A DNA stretch of 64,000 nt, taken from assembly GCA_964017155.1 (NCBI GenBank), contig OZ024861.1, forward strand, positions 21,259,213 to 21,323,212, read 5' to 3'. This document shows positions 1 to 14,950 of this stretch, piece by piece. The position numbers and the translations under genes are program-made. Source of the stretch: Oasisia sp. SBJ-2009 (lineage: Eukaryota; Annelida; Polychaeta; Sabellida; Siboglinidae). The notes under the pieces are model-generated. The model did no database searches. It was not told the origin of the DNA and saw only the letters and a list, made by a program, of their open reading frames with translations. Each line of letters begins with the position of its first letter. Position 1 is the first letter of the stretch.

Positions 1-612
1 ACTTAGCGAATCCATCCAACCACCTCTTCATATCGTATCCATCCATTCACCTCTATTTAGCCCATCCATCCAACCAGCCCTTGATAACGTATCCCTCCAA
101 CCACCCATATTTAACGCATCAATTCAAACACCCGTACTTAAAGCATCCATCCAACCACTCCTACATAACGCGTCCATTCAACCACCCCTACTTAACGCAT
201 CAATCCCACCAATCGTACTTAACGTATCCATCCAACCACTCCTCCTTTACGAATCCATCAACCACCCCTACTTAACGCATCTATTCAACCTCCCCTACTT
301 AACGTATCCATCGTATCACCCCTTCTTAGCGCATCCATCCAAACACCCCTACTTAACGCATCCATCCAACCACCCCTACTTAATGCTTCAATCCAATCAC
401 CTCAACTGAATGCATCCATCGAACCACCCCTACTTAACGCATCCACCCATTCACCTCTACTTAAAGCATCCAACAACCATCCCTACATAACACATCCATT
501 CAACCACCACTACATAACGCATCCATTCAAACATCCCTACTTAACGCATCCTTCCAAACACCCCTATAACGCATCCGTCCAGCCACTCCTACTTACCGAA
601 TCCATCCAACCA

Positions 613-1302
613 TTGCTACTCAACGTATCTCTCCAACCACCCCTACATAACGCATCTATTCAACCAGCCCTAATAAACACATCCATCCAACCATCCCTAC
701 TTAATGCATCCATCCAACCACCCCTGTGCAACGCATCCATCCAACAACCTCTAATTAATGCATCCATCAATTCACCTCTACTTAGTACATACATCCATTC
801 ACCTCTACTTAACGAATCCATCCAACCACCTCTTCATATCGTATCCATCCATTCACCTCTACTTAACGCATCCGTCCAACCAGCCCTACATAACGTATCC
901 CTCCAACAACCCCTATTTAACGCATCCATCCAACCACCCCTATTTAACGTATACATCCAATCTCCCCTACTTAATGCATCCATCCAACCACCCCTACTTA
1001 ATGCATCCATCCAACCACCCCTACATAAGGCACCCATTCAACCACACCTACTTAACGCGTCCATCAAAATACCCCTACATAACGCATCCATTCAACCACC
1101 CCTGCTTAACGCATCCATCCAACCACCCCTATTTAACGAATCCATCCAATCTCCCCTACTTAATGCATCCATCCAACCACCCCTACTTAACGCATCCATC
1201 CAACCACCCCTACATAAGGCATCCATTCAACCACCCCTACTTAACGCATCCATCAAAATACCCCTTCTTAACGCATCCATCCAACCAACCACCTCTATTT
1301 AA
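613..1302 (+). repeat. M block, copy 1
   Basis: A recognisable run of about 25 variant monomers that recurs six times in the window. Landmarks are an early CAACCATTGCTACTCAACG, a GTGCAACGC or GTGTAACGC monomer, monomers ending CCTACATAAGGC, and AAAATACCCC monomers near the end. It ends in a 31-bp monomer (CCAACCAACCACC) before AAAGTATCTATCC. It stays open in one frame for 229 codons (NASIQPPLL-type repeats), but that reflects the 27-bp period, not coding. Start and end are set by the shared landmarks and are uncertain by tens of bases. Confidence 0.75.
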
Positions 1303-1327
1303 AGTATCTATCCAATATCCCGTACTT

Positions 1328-1362
1328 ATCGCATCCATCCAATCACCCAATCACCTCTTCTT
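1328..1362 (+). repeat. 35-bp monomer with internal 8-bp duplication
   Basis: One monomer carries an extra 8 bp because CCAATCAC is repeated (CCAATCACCCAATCACCTC). The same long monomer recurs after several M blocks, for example near 2020, 31860, 32540, 46001, 48088 and 51500. It is a useful subfamily marker and probably a replication-slippage product that later spread with the higher-order blocks. Confidence 0.8.
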
Positions 1363-2663
1363 AACGCATCCATCCAACCTCCCCTATTTAACGTATCCAT
1401 CCAATCTTCCCTACCTAATGCATCCATTCAATCACCCCTTCTTAACGTATCAATCCAACCACTCCTACTTATTGCTACCATCCAATCACCCCTACTTAAC
1501 GCATCCATCCAACCACCCATAATTAGCGCATCCATCCAACCACCCCTATTTAGCGCATCCATCCAACCACCCCATTAAAAGTATCCATCCAATTACCCCT
1601 AAATAACGCATCCATCCAACCTCCCCTACTTAATGCTTTCATCCATTCACCTCAACTTAATGCATCCATCCAACCACCCCTACGTAGCGCATCCATCCAT
1701 TCACCTCTACTTAAAACATCCAACAACCACCCCTACATAACGAATCCATTCAACCACCCTTACTTAACGCATCCATTCTACCACCCCTACTTAACGCATC
1801 CATCCAAGCACACCTTCTTATTCAATCCATTCAACCACCCGTTCTTAACGCATCCATCCAACCACCCCTATTTAACGAATCCATCCAATCTCCCCTACTT
1901 AATGTATCCATCCAACCACCCTACTTAACGCATCCATTAAAATACCCCTTCTTAACGCCTCCATCCAACCAACCACCCTTATTTAAAGTATCTATCCAAT
2001 CTCCCGTACTTAACGCATCCATCCAATCACCCAATCACCTCTTCTTAACGCATCCATCCAACCACCCCTATTTAACGTATCCATCCAATCTTCCCTACCT
2101 AATGCATCCATTCAATCACCCCTTCTTAACGTATCAATCCAACCACTCCTACTTATTGCTACCATCCAATCACCCCTACTTAGCGCATCCATCCAACCAT
2201 CCATAATTAGCGCATCCATCCAACCACCCCTATTTAACGCATCCATCCAACAACCCCATTAAAAGTATCCATCCAATTACCCCTACTTAATGCAATCATC
2301 CAATCACCTCTACTTAATACATCCATCCAACCACCCCTACTTTACGCATCCATCCACTCACCTCTACTTAAAGCATCCAACAACCACCCCTATATAACGC
2401 ATCCATTCAACCACCCCTACTTAACGCATCCACTCAAGCACCGCTACTTTTCCAATCCATTCATCCACTCGTTCTTAACGCATCCATCCAATCACCCCTA
2501 CTTAACACATCCATCCAACCACTCCTGCTTAGCGTATCCATCCAACCACTCCTACTTAACGCATGCATCCAACCACCCGTACTTAGCCATTCTTTCAACC
2601 AACCGTACTTAGCGCATACATCCAATCACCCCTACTTAAGGCATCCATCCAACCACTCCTACT

Positions 2664-2933
2664 TAACGTATCCATCCAGCCACTCCTACTTAACGCATCC
2701 ATCCAACCACTCCTACTAAGCGTATCCATCCAACCACCCCTAATAAACGCATCCATCCAATCACCCCTACTTAACGCTTCCATCTCACCACTCGTACTTA
2801 ACGTATCCATCCAACCACTCCTACTTAACGCATCCATCCAACCACTCCTACTTAACGTATCCATCCAACCACCCCTACTAAACGCATCCATCCAATCACC
2901 CCTACTTAACACATCCATCCCACCACTCGTACT
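2664..2933 (+). repeat. Local 135-bp (five-monomer) tandem duplication
   Basis: Two adjacent five-monomer blocks, 2664-2798 and 2799-2933, share the same order of variants. The marker CACCACTCGTACTTAACG recurs exactly 135 bp apart (CATCTC at 2781, CATCCC at 2916). The same doublet is carried in the later higher-order copies, for example within 11346-11912, 20793-21359 and 29217-29783. The duplication therefore predates the large-scale amplification. Confidence 0.8.
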
Positions 2934-3639
2934 TAACGTATCCATCCAACCACTCCTACGTAATGCATCCATCCAAACACCCCTACTTAACGCAACCATC
3001 CAACCACCCCTACTTAGCGCATCCACCCAACCACCCCTATTTAACGTAACTATCCAATCTCCCCTACTTACCGCATCCATCCAATCACCTCTTCTAAACG
3101 CATCCATCCAACCACCCCTATTTAACATATCCATGCAATCTTCCCTACCTAATGAATCCATTCAATCACCCCTTCTTAACGTATCAATCCAACCACTCCT
3201 ACTTAATGCTACCATCCAATCACCCCTACTTAACTCATCCGTCCAACCACCCCTACTTAGCGCATCCATCGAACCACCCCTATTAAACGCATCCATCCAA
3301 CCACCCCTACATAACGTATCCATCCAACTACCACTACTTAATGCACTCATCCAATCACCTGTACATAATACATCCATCCAACCACCCCTACTTTACGCCT
3401 CCATCCCACCACCCCTACATAACGAATCCACCCAACCTCCCCTACTTAATGCTTCCATCCATTCACCTCAACTTAAAGCATCCAACAACCACCCCTACAT
3501 AACGAATCCATTCAACCACCCTTACTTAATGCACGCATTCAACCACCCCTACTTAGCGCATCCATCCAAGCACACCCACTTATCCAATCCATTCAACCAC
3601 CCATTCTTAACGCATACATCCAATCACCCCTACTTAACG

Positions 3640-5503
3640 CATCCATCCAACCACTCCTACTTAGCGCCTCAATCCAACCACCCCTATTTAACGCATCCAT
3701 CCAACCACCCCTACATAACTCATCAATCCTACCCTCCCTAATTAACACATCCATTCAACCACCCCTACATAACGCATCCATCCAAACACCTCTACATAGC
3801 GCATCTATTCAAGCAGCCCTACTTAATGCATCCATCCAACCACCCCTGTGTAACGCATCCATCCAACAACCCCTAATTAATGCATCCATCAATTCACCTC
3901 TACTTAATATATCCATGCATTCACCTCTACTTAGCGAATCCATCCAACCACCTCTTCATATCGTTTCCATCCATTCACCTTGACTTAGCCCATCCATCCA
4001 ACGAACCCTTGATAACGTATCCCTCCAACCACCCATATTTAACGCATCAATTCAAACACCCGTACTTAAAGCATCCATCCAACCACTCCTACATAACGCG
4101 TCCATTCAACCACCCCTACTTAACGCATCCATCCAACCACCCCTACTTAACGCATCAATCCCACCAATCGTACTTAACGTATCCATCCAACCACTCCTCC
4201 TTTACGCATCCATCAACCACCCCTACTTAACGCATCTATTCAACCTCCCCTACTTAACGTATCCATCGTATCACCCCTTCTTAGCGCATCCATCCAAACA
4301 CCCCTACTTAACGCATCCATCCAACCACCCCTACTTAATGCTTCCATCCAATCACCTCAACTGAATGCATCCATCGAACCACCCCTACTTAACGCATCCA
4401 CCCATTCACCTCTACTTAAAGCATCCAACAACCATCCCTACATAACGCATCCATCCAACCACCCCTGCATAACGCATCCATCCAACCACTCCTAATTAAC
4501 GCATCCTCCCAACCAACCTACTTAGAGCATTCATCCAACCACCCCTTCTTAACGCACCCACCCAACCACCCCTATTTAACGTATCTATCCAATCTCCCCT
4601 ACGTAATGCTTCCATCCATTCACCTCAACTTAGTGCATCCATCCAACCACGTCTACGTAACGCATCCATCCATTCACCTCTACTTAACGCATCCAACAAC
4701 CACCCCTACATAACGAATCCATTCAACCTCCACTACATAACGCATCCATCCAATCACACTTACTTAACGCATTCATTCAACCACCCCTACTTAACGCATC
4801 CATCCAAGCACCCCTACTTATCCAATCCATTCAACCACTGTTACTTAACGCATCCATCCAACCACTCCTACTTAGCGCATCCATCCAACCACCCCTGCTT
4901 ATTCAATCCATTCAACCACCCGTACTTAACGCATCCATCCAACCACACCTATTTAACGCATCCATCCAACCACTCCTGCTTAGCGTATCCATCCAACCAC
5001 TCCTACTTAACGCATTCATCAAACCACCCCTATTTATCGCATCCATCCAACCACCCATATTTAACGTATCCATCCAATCTCCTCTACATAGTGCATCCAT
5101 CCAATCACCCCTACTTTACGCATCCATCCAAACACAACCAACCCTACTTAACGTATCAATCCAACCACTCCTACTTATAGCATCAATCCAACCACCCCTA
5201 TATAACGCATCCATCCAACTACCACTACTTAGCCATCCATTCAACCAAACGTACTTAGCGCATCCATCCAATCACCCCTACTTAACGCATCCATCCAACC
5301 ACTCCTACTTAACGTATCCATCCAACCATTCCTACTTAACGCATCTTTCCAACCACTCCTACTTAACGTATCCATCCAACCACCCCTAACAAACGCATCC
5401 ATCCAATCACCCCTACTTAACGCTTACATCTCACCACTCGTACTTATCGTATCCATCCAACCACTCCTACTTAACGCATCCATCCAACCACTCCTACTTA
5501 ACG
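3640..5503 (+). repeat. Truncated higher-order unit, 1864 bp
   Basis: This segment is repeated immediately at 5504-7367, and I saw no difference by eye. It starts with the marker monomers (CATCCATCCAACCACTCC followed by TACTTAGCGCCTCAATCC), then runs through the first 1864 bp of the unit and breaks off to restart at the marker. The breakpoint falls inside a stretch common to both sides, so the 27-bp register is kept across it. The exact junction is ambiguous by about 20 bp. Confidence 0.88.
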
Positions 5504-8500
5504 CATCCATCCAACCACTCCTACTTAGCGCCTCAATCCAACCACCCCTATTTAACGCATCCATCCAACCACCCCTACATAACTCATCAATCCTACCCTC
5601 CCTAATTAACACATCCATTCAACCACCCCTACATAACGCATCCATCCAAACACCTCTACATAGCGCATCTATTCAAGCAGCCCTACTTAATGCATCCATC
5701 CAACCACCCCTGTGTAACGCATCCATCCAACAACCCCTAATTAATGCATCCATCAATTCACCTCTACTTAATATATCCATGCATTCACCTCTACTTAGCG
5801 AATCCATCCAACCACCTCTTCATATCGTTTCCATCCATTCACCTTGACTTAGCCCATCCATCCAACGAACCCTTGATAACGTATCCCTCCAACCACCCAT
5901 ATTTAACGCATCAATTCAAACACCCGTACTTAAAGCATCCATCCAACCACTCCTACATAACGCGTCCATTCAACCACCCCTACTTAACGCATCCATCCAA
6001 CCACCCCTACTTAACGCATCAATCCCACCAATCGTACTTAACGTATCCATCCAACCACTCCTCCTTTACGCATCCATCAACCACCCCTACTTAACGCATC
6101 TATTCAACCTCCCCTACTTAACGTATCCATCGTATCACCCCTTCTTAGCGCATCCATCCAAACACCCCTACTTAACGCATCCATCCAACCACCCCTACTT
6201 AATGCTTCCATCCAATCACCTCAACTGAATGCATCCATCGAACCACCCCTACTTAACGCATCCACCCATTCACCTCTACTTAAAGCATCCAACAACCATC
6301 CCTACATAACGCATCCATCCAACCACCCCTGCATAACGCATCCATCCAACCACTCCTAATTAACGCATCCTCCCAACCAACCTACTTAGAGCATTCATCC
6401 AACCACCCCTTCTTAACGCACCCACCCAACCACCCCTATTTAACGTATCTATCCAATCTCCCCTACGTAATGCTTCCATCCATTCACCTCAACTTAGTGC
6501 ATCCATCCAACCACGTCTACGTAACGCATCCATCCATTCACCTCTACTTAACGCATCCAACAACCACCCCTACATAACGAATCCATTCAACCTCCACTAC
6601 ATAACGCATCCATCCAATCACACTTACTTAACGCATTCATTCAACCACCCCTACTTAACGCATCCATCCAAGCACCCCTACTTATCCAATCCATTCAACC
6701 ACTGTTACTTAACGCATCCATCCAACCACTCCTACTTAGCGCATCCATCCAACCACCCCTGCTTATTCAATCCATTCAACCACCCGTACTTAACGCATCC
6801 ATCCAACCACACCTATTTAACGCATCCATCCAACCACTCCTGCTTAGCGTATCCATCCAACCACTCCTACTTAACGCATTCATCAAACCACCCCTATTTA
6901 TCGCATCCATCCAACCACCCATATTTAACGTATCCATCCAATCTCCTCTACATAGTGCATCCATCCAATCACCCCTACTTTACGCATCCATCCAAACACA
7001 ACCAACCCTACTTAACGTATCAATCCAACCACTCCTACTTATAGCATCAATCCAACCACCCCTATATAACGCATCCATCCAACTACCACTACTTAGCCAT
7101 CCATTCAACCAAACGTACTTAGCGCATCCATCCAATCACCCCTACTTAACGCATCCATCCAACCACTCCTACTTAACGTATCCATCCAACCATTCCTACT
7201 TAACGCATCTTTCCAACCACTCCTACTTAACGTATCCATCCAACCACCCCTAACAAACGCATCCATCCAATCACCCCTACTTAACGCTTACATCTCACCA
7301 CTCGTACTTATCGTATCCATCCAACCACTCCTACTTAACGCATCCATCCAACCACTCCTACTTAACGTATCCATCCAACCACCCCTACTAAACGCATCCA
7401 TCCAATCACCCCTACTTAACACATCCATCCCACCACTCGTTCTTAACGTATCCATCCAACCTATCCTACCTAATGCATCCATGCAATCACACCTTCTTAA
7501 CGTATGAATCCAACCACACCTACTTAATGCATCCATCCAATCACCCCTACTTAACGCAACCATCCATCCACCCCTACTTAGCGCATCCATCCAACCACCC
7601 CTACTTAACGTATCTATCCAAACTCCCCTACGTACCGCATCCATCCAATCACCTCTTCTTAACGCATCCATCCAACTACCCCTATTTAACATATCCATCT
7701 AATCTTCCCTACCTAATGCATCCATTCAATCACCCCTTCTTAACGTATCAATCCAACCACTCCTACTTAATGCTACCATCCAATCACCCCTACTTAATGC
7801 ATCCATCCAACCACCCCTACTTAGCGCATCCATCCAACCACCCCTATTTAACGCATCCATCCAACCACCCCTACTTAGCGTATCCATCCAACTACCACTA
7901 CTTAATGCACTCATCCAATCACCTGTACTTAATACATCCATCCAACCACCCCTATTTTACGCCTCCATCCCACCACCCCTACATAACGCATCCATCCAAC
8001 CTCCCCTACTTAAAGCCTTCATCCATTCACCTCAACTTAATGCATCCATCCAACCACCCCTACGTAGCGCATCCATCCATTCACCTCTACTTAAAACATC
8101 CAACAACCACCCCTACATAACGAATCCATTCAACCACCCTAACTTAACGCATCCATTCAACCACCCCTACTTAACGCATCCATCCAAGCACACCTACTTA
8201 TCCAATCCATTCAACCACCTGTTCTTAGCGCATCCATCCAATCACTCCTACTTAACGCATCCATCCAACCACTCCTACTTAGCGCCTCCATCCAACCACC
8301 CCTATTTAACGCATCCATCCAACCACCCCTACATAACTCATGAATCTTACCCTCCCTAATTAACACATCCATTCAACCACCCCTACATAACGCATCCATC
8401 CAAACACCTCTACATAACGCATCTTTTCAAGCAGCCCTACTTAATGCATCCATCCAACCACCCCTGTGTAACGCATCCATCCAACAACCCCTAATTAATG

Positions 8501-11500
8501 CATCCATCAATTGACCTCTACTTAACATATCCATCCATTCACCTCTACTTAGCGAATCCATCCAACCACCTCTTCATATCGTATCCATACATTCATCTCT
8601 ACTTAACGCGTCCATCCAACCAGCCCTACATAACGTATCCCTCGAACCACCCCTATTTAACGCTTCAATTCAAACACCCGTACTTAAAGCATCCATCCAA
8701 CCACTCCTACATAGCGCGTCCATTCAACCACCCCTTCTTAACGCATCCATCCAACCACCCCTACATAGCGCATCCATCCAACCACCTCCACATAACGTAT
8801 CTATTCAAGCAGCCCTTCTTAACGCATCCTTCCAACCATCCCTACTTAATGCATCCATCCAACCACCCCTCTGTAACGCATCCATCCAACAACCCCTAAT
8901 TAATGCATCCATCAATTCACCTCTAATTAGTATATCCATGCATTCAACTCTACTTAGCGAATCCATCCAACCACCTCTTCATATTGTATCCATCCATTCA
9001 TCTCTACTTAACGCGTCCAACCAACCAGCCCTACATAACGTATCCCTCCAACCACCCCTATTTAACGCTTCAATTCAAACACCCGTACTTAAAGCATCCA
9101 TCCAACCACCGCTACATAACGCATCCATTCATCCACCCCTACTTAACGCATCCATCCAGCCACCCCTACATAACGCATCCATTCAACCACCCCTACTTAA
9201 CGCATCCATCAAAACACCCCTACTTATCGCATCCATCCAACCACTCCTAATTAACGCATCCACCCAACCAACCTACTTAGCGCATTCATCCAACCACCCC
9301 TTTTTAACGCATCCATCCAACCCCCCATATTTAACGTATCCATCCAATCTCCACTACTTAATGCATCCATCCAACCACCCCTACTTTACGCATCCATCCA
9401 AACACTACCAACCCTACTTAAAGCATCAATCCAACCAACCCTATATAACGCATCCAATCAACCACCCCTACTTAACGCATCCATCCAACCACCCCTACTT
9501 AGCCATCCATTTAACCAACCGTACTTAGCGCATCCATCCAATCACCCCTACTTAATGCATCCATCCAACCACTCCTACTTAACGTATCCATCCAGCCACT
9601 CCTACTTATCGTATCCACCCAACCACTCCTACTTAACGCATCCATCCAACAACCCTACTTAGCGCATTCACCCAACCACCCCTACTTAACGCATCAATAC
9701 AACCACCCCTATTTAACATATCCATCCAATCTCCCCTACTTAATGCATCCATCCAATCACCCCTTCTTAAAACATACATCCAACCACTCCTACTTAAGGC
9801 ATCCATCCAAACACCCCTACTTAGCGCATCCAACCAGCCACTCCTACTTAGCGCATCCATCCAACCACTCCTACTTAACGCATCCATCCAGCCAACCCTC
9901 CTTAACGTATCAATCCAACCACTCCTACCTAAAGCATCCATCGAACCACCCCTACATAACGCATCCATTCAACCACCCCTACTTAAAGCATCCATCCAAC
10001 CACCTCTACTTATCCCATCTAGTCAACCACACGGACTTAACGCATCCATTCAATCACCCCTAATTAACGCATCCATCCAACCACTCCTACTTAACGAATC
10101 CATCCAATCTCCCCTACTTAATGCATCCATCCAACCACCCCTACTTAACACATCCATCCACCCAACCCTACGTAACGCGTCCATTCAACCACCCCTACTT
10201 AACGTATCCATCCAACCACTCCTAATTAACGCATCCACCCAACCAACCTACTTAGCGCATTCATTCAACCACCCCTTCTTAACGCATCCACCCAACCACT
10301 CCTATTTAACGTATCTATCCAATCTCCCAACTTAACGCATCCATCCAGTCACCTCTTCTTAACGCATCCATCCAACCACCCCTATTTAACGTATCCATCC
10401 AATCTTCCCTACCTAATGCATCCATTCAATCACCCCTTCTTAGCGTATCAATCCAACTACTCCTGCTTAATGCTACCATCCAATCAACCCTACATAACGC
10501 ATCCATCCAACCACCCCTACTTAGCGCATTCATCCAACCGCCCATATTTAACGCATCCATCCAACCACCGTTAATTAACGTATTCATCCAACTACCACTA
10601 CTTAATGCACTCATCCAATCACCTATACATAATACATCCATCCAACAACCCCTACTTTACGCCTCTATCTCACAACCCCTACATAACGCATCCATCCAAC
10701 CTCCCCTACTTAATGCTTCCATCCATTCACCTCAACTTAATGCATCCATCCAACCACCCCTACGTAACGCATCCATCCATTCACCTCTACTTAAAGCATC
10801 CAACAACCACCCCTACATAACGAATCCATTCAGCCACCCTTACTTAACGCATCCATTCAATCACCCCTACTTAACGTATCCCTCCAACCACCCCTATTTA
10901 ACGCTTCAATTCAAACACCCGTACTTAAAGCATCCATCCAACCACCCCTACATAACGCATCCCTTCAACCACCCCTACTTAACGCATCCATCCAGCCACC
11001 CCTACATAACGCATCCACCCAACCAACCTACTTAGCACATTCATCCAACCACCCCTTCTTAACGCATCCATCCAACCACCCATATTTAACGTATCCATCC
11101 AATCTCCTCTACTTAATGCATCCATCCAATCACCCCTACTTTACGCATCCATACAAACACAACCAACCCTACTTAACGTATCAATCCAACCACTCCTACT
11201 TAAAGCATGAATCCAACCACCCCTATATAACGCACCCATTCAACCACCCTACTTAACGCATTCATCCAACCACCCCCACATAACGCATACATTCAACCAC
11301 CCCTACTTAACGCATCCATCCAACCACCCCTACTTAGCCATCCTTTCAACCAACCGTACTTAGCGCATACATCCAATCACCCCTACTTAACGCATCCATC
11401 CAACCACTCCTACTTAACGTATCCATCCAGCCACTCCTACTTAACGCATCCATCCAACCACTCCTACTTAGCGTATCCATCCAACCACCCCTAATAAACG

Positions 11501-13954
11501 CATCCATCCAATCACCCCTACTTAACGCTTCCATCTCACCACTCGTACTTAACGTATCCATCCAACCACTCCTACTTAACGCATCCATCCAACCACTCCT
11601 ACTTAACGTATCCATCCAACCACCCCTACTAAAAGCATCCATCCAATCACCCCTACTTAACACATCCATCCCACCACTCGTACTTAAGGTATCCATCCAA
11701 CCACTCCTACGTAATGCATCCATCCAAACACCCCTACATAACGCAACCATCCAACCACCCCTACTTAGCGCATCCACCCAACCACCCCTATTTAACGTAA
11801 CTATCCAATCTCCCCTACTTACCGCATCCATCCAATCACCTCTTCTTAACGCATCCATCCAACCACCCCTATTTAACATATCCATCCAATCTTCCCTACC
11901 TAATGCATCCATTCAATCACCCCTTCTTAACGTATCAATCCAACCACTCCTACTTAATGCTACCATCCAATCACCCCCACTTAACTCATCCATCGAACCA
12001 CCCCTATTTAACGCATCCATCCAACCACCCCTACTTAACGTATCCATCCAACTACCACTACTTAATGCACTTATCCAATCACCTGTACATAATACATTCA
12101 TCCAACCACCCCTACTTTACGCCTCCATCCCACCACCCCTACATAACGAATCCATCCAACCTCCCCTACTTAATGCTTCCATCCATTCACCTCAACTTAA
12201 AGCATCCAACAACCACCCCTACATAACGAATCCATTCATCCATCCTTACTTAATGCATCCATTCAACCACCCCTACTTAACGCATCCATCCAAGCACACC
12301 TACTTATCCAATCCATTCAACCACCCATTCTTAACGCATACATCCAATCACCCCTACTTAACGCATACATCCAACCACTCCTACTTAGCGCCTCAATCCA
12401 ACCACCCCTATTTAACGCATCCATCCAACCACCCCTACATAACTCATCAATCCTACCCTCCCTAATTAACACATCCATTCAACCACCCCTACATAACGCA
12501 TCCATCCAAACACCTCTACATAACGCATCTATTCAAGCAGCCCTACTTAATGCATCCATCAATTCACCTCTACTTAATATATCCATCCATTCACCTCTAC
12601 TTAGCGAATCCATCCAACCACCTCTTCATATCGTATCCATCCATTCACCTCTATTTAGCCCATCCATCCAACCAGCCCTTGATAACGTATCCCTCCAACC
12701 ACCCATATTTAACGCATCAATTCAAACACCCGTACTTAAAGCATCCATCCAACCACTCCTACATAACGCGTCCATTCAACCACCCCTACTTAACGCATCC
12801 ATCCAACCACCCCTACATAACGCATCCATCCAACCACCCCTACTTAACGCATCAATCCCACCAATCGTACTTAACGTATCCATCCAACCACTCCTCCTAG
12901 ACGAATCCATCAACCACCCCTACTTAACGCATCTATTCAACCTCCCCTACTTAACGTATCCATCGTATCACCCCTTCTTAGCGCATCCATCCAAACACCC
13001 CTACTTAACGCATCCATCCAACCACCCCTACTTAATGCTTCAATCCAATCACCTCAACTGAATGCATCCATCCAATCACCCCTACTTAACGCTTCCATCT
13101 CACCACTCGTACTTAACGTATCCATCCAACCACTCCTACTTAACGCATCCATCCAACCACTCCTACTTAACGTATCCATCCAACCACCCCTACTAAACGC
13201 ATCCATCCAATCACCCCTACTTAACACATCCATCCCACCACTCGTACTTAACGTATCCATCCAACCACTCCTACGTAATGCATCCATCCAAACACCCCTA
13301 CTTAACGCAACCATCCAACCACCCCTACTTAGCGCATCCACCCAACCACCCCTATTTAACGTAACTATCCAATCTCCCCTACTTACCGCATCCATCCAAT
13401 CACCTCTTCTAAACGCATCCATCCAACCACCCCTATTTAACATATCCATGCAATCTTCCCTACCTAATGAATCCATTCAATCACCCCTTCTTAACGTATC
13501 AATCCAACCACTCCTACTTAATGCTACCATCCAATCACCCCTACTTAACTCATCCGTCCAACCACCCCTACTTAGCGCATCCATCGAACCACCCCTATTA
13601 AACGCATCCATCCAACCACCCCTACATAACGTATCCATCCAACTACCACTACTTAATGCACTCATCCAATCACCTGTACATAATACATCCATCCAACCAC
13701 CCCTACTTTACGCCTCCATCCCACCACCCCTACATAACGAATCCATCCAACCTCCCCTACTTAATGCTTCCATCCATTCACCTCAACTTAAAGCATCCAA
13801 CAACCACCCCTACATAACGAATCCATTCAACCACCCTTACTTAATGCATGCATTCAACCACCCCTACTTAGCGCATCCATCCAAGCACACCTACTTATCC
13901 AATCCATTCAACCACCCATTCTTAACGCATACATCCAATCACCCCTACTTAACG
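5504..13954 (+). repeat. Higher-order unit A1, 8451 bp
   Basis: A full-length higher-order unit. It matches unit A2 at a constant offset of 9447 bp (8451 plus the 996-bp partial copy between them), with only scattered single-base changes. Examples are AATTGACC near 8512 against AATTCACC near 17959, and CACCTATAC near 10620 against CACCTGTAC near 20067. Diverged versions of the marker monomers occur inside it at about 8258 and 12364. The unit is therefore itself built from older, more diverged sub-blocks. Near 13070 it lacks a segment of about 2.28 kb that is present in A3 (about 30.94-33.22 kb). Confidence 0.87.
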
Positions 13955-14950
13955 CATCCATCCAACCACTCCTACTTAGCGCCTCAATCCAACCACCCCT
14001 ATTTAACGCATCCATCCAACCACCCCTACATAACTCATCAATCCTACCCTCCCTAATTAACACATCCATTCAACCACCCCTACATAACGCATCCATCCAA
14101 ACACCTCTACATAGCGCATCTATTCAAGCAGCCCTACTTAATGCATCCATCCAACCACCCCTGTGTAACGCATCCATCCAACAACCCCTAATTAATGCAT
14201 CCATCAATTCACCTCTACTTAATATATCCATGCATTCACCTCTACTTAGCGAATCCATCCAACCACCTCTTCATATCGTTTCCATCCATTCACCTTGACT
14301 TAGCCCATCCATCCAACGAACCCTTGATAACGTATCCCTCCAACCACCCATATTTAACGCATCAATTCAAACACCCGTACTTAAAGCATCCATCCAACCA
14401 CTCCTACATAACGCGTCCATTCAACCACCCCTACTTAACGCATCCATCCAACCACCCCTACTTAACGCATCAATCCCACCAATCGTACTTAACGTATCCA
14501 TCCAACCACTCCTCCTTTACGCATCCATCAACCACCCCTACTTAACGCATCTATTCAACCTCCCCTACTTAACGTATCCATCGTATCACCCCTTCTTAGC
14601 GCATCCATCCAAACACCCCTACTTAACGCATCCATCCAACCACCCCTACTTAATGCTTCCATCCAATCACCTCAACTGAATGCATCCATCGAACCACCCC
14701 TACTTAACGCATCCACCCATTCACCTCTACTTAAAGCATCCAACAACCATCCCTACATAACGCATCCATCCAACCACCCCTGCATAACGCATCCATCCAA
14801 CCACTCCTAATTAACGCATCCTCCCAACCAACCTACTTAGAGCATTCATCCAACCACCCCTACTTAGCGCATCCATCCAAGCACACCTACTTATCCAATC
14901 CATTCAACCACCCATTCTTAACGCATACATCCAATCACCCCTACTTAACG
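13955..14950 (+). repeat. Partial higher-order unit, 996 bp
   Basis: A tandem duplication with a 996-bp offset: 13862-14857 is repeated at 14858-15853. In unit terms this is the first 903 bp of a unit joined to the last 93 bp of a unit. The junction near 14853 joins the GAGCATTCATCC monomer directly to CCCCTACTTAGCG. The original order, GAGCATTCATCC then CCCCTTCTTAACG, reappears near 15840. The junction preserves monomer register. Confidence 0.87.

Larger units (their letters stand above)
1..3639 (+). repeat. Higher-order unit, 3' tail only (A0)
   Basis: This is the end of a higher-order unit whose start lies left of the window. It matches 30470-34109 at an offset of 30,470, apart from small compensating indels. 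One of these is a 54-bp (two-monomer) difference near 190, where the downstream copy has two extra monomers around 30,661-30,714. It contains an M block (613-1302) and the 135-bp five-monomer repeat at 2664-2933. The match to the 30.5-kb copy continues past this unit to about 4446. Confidence 0.8.
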
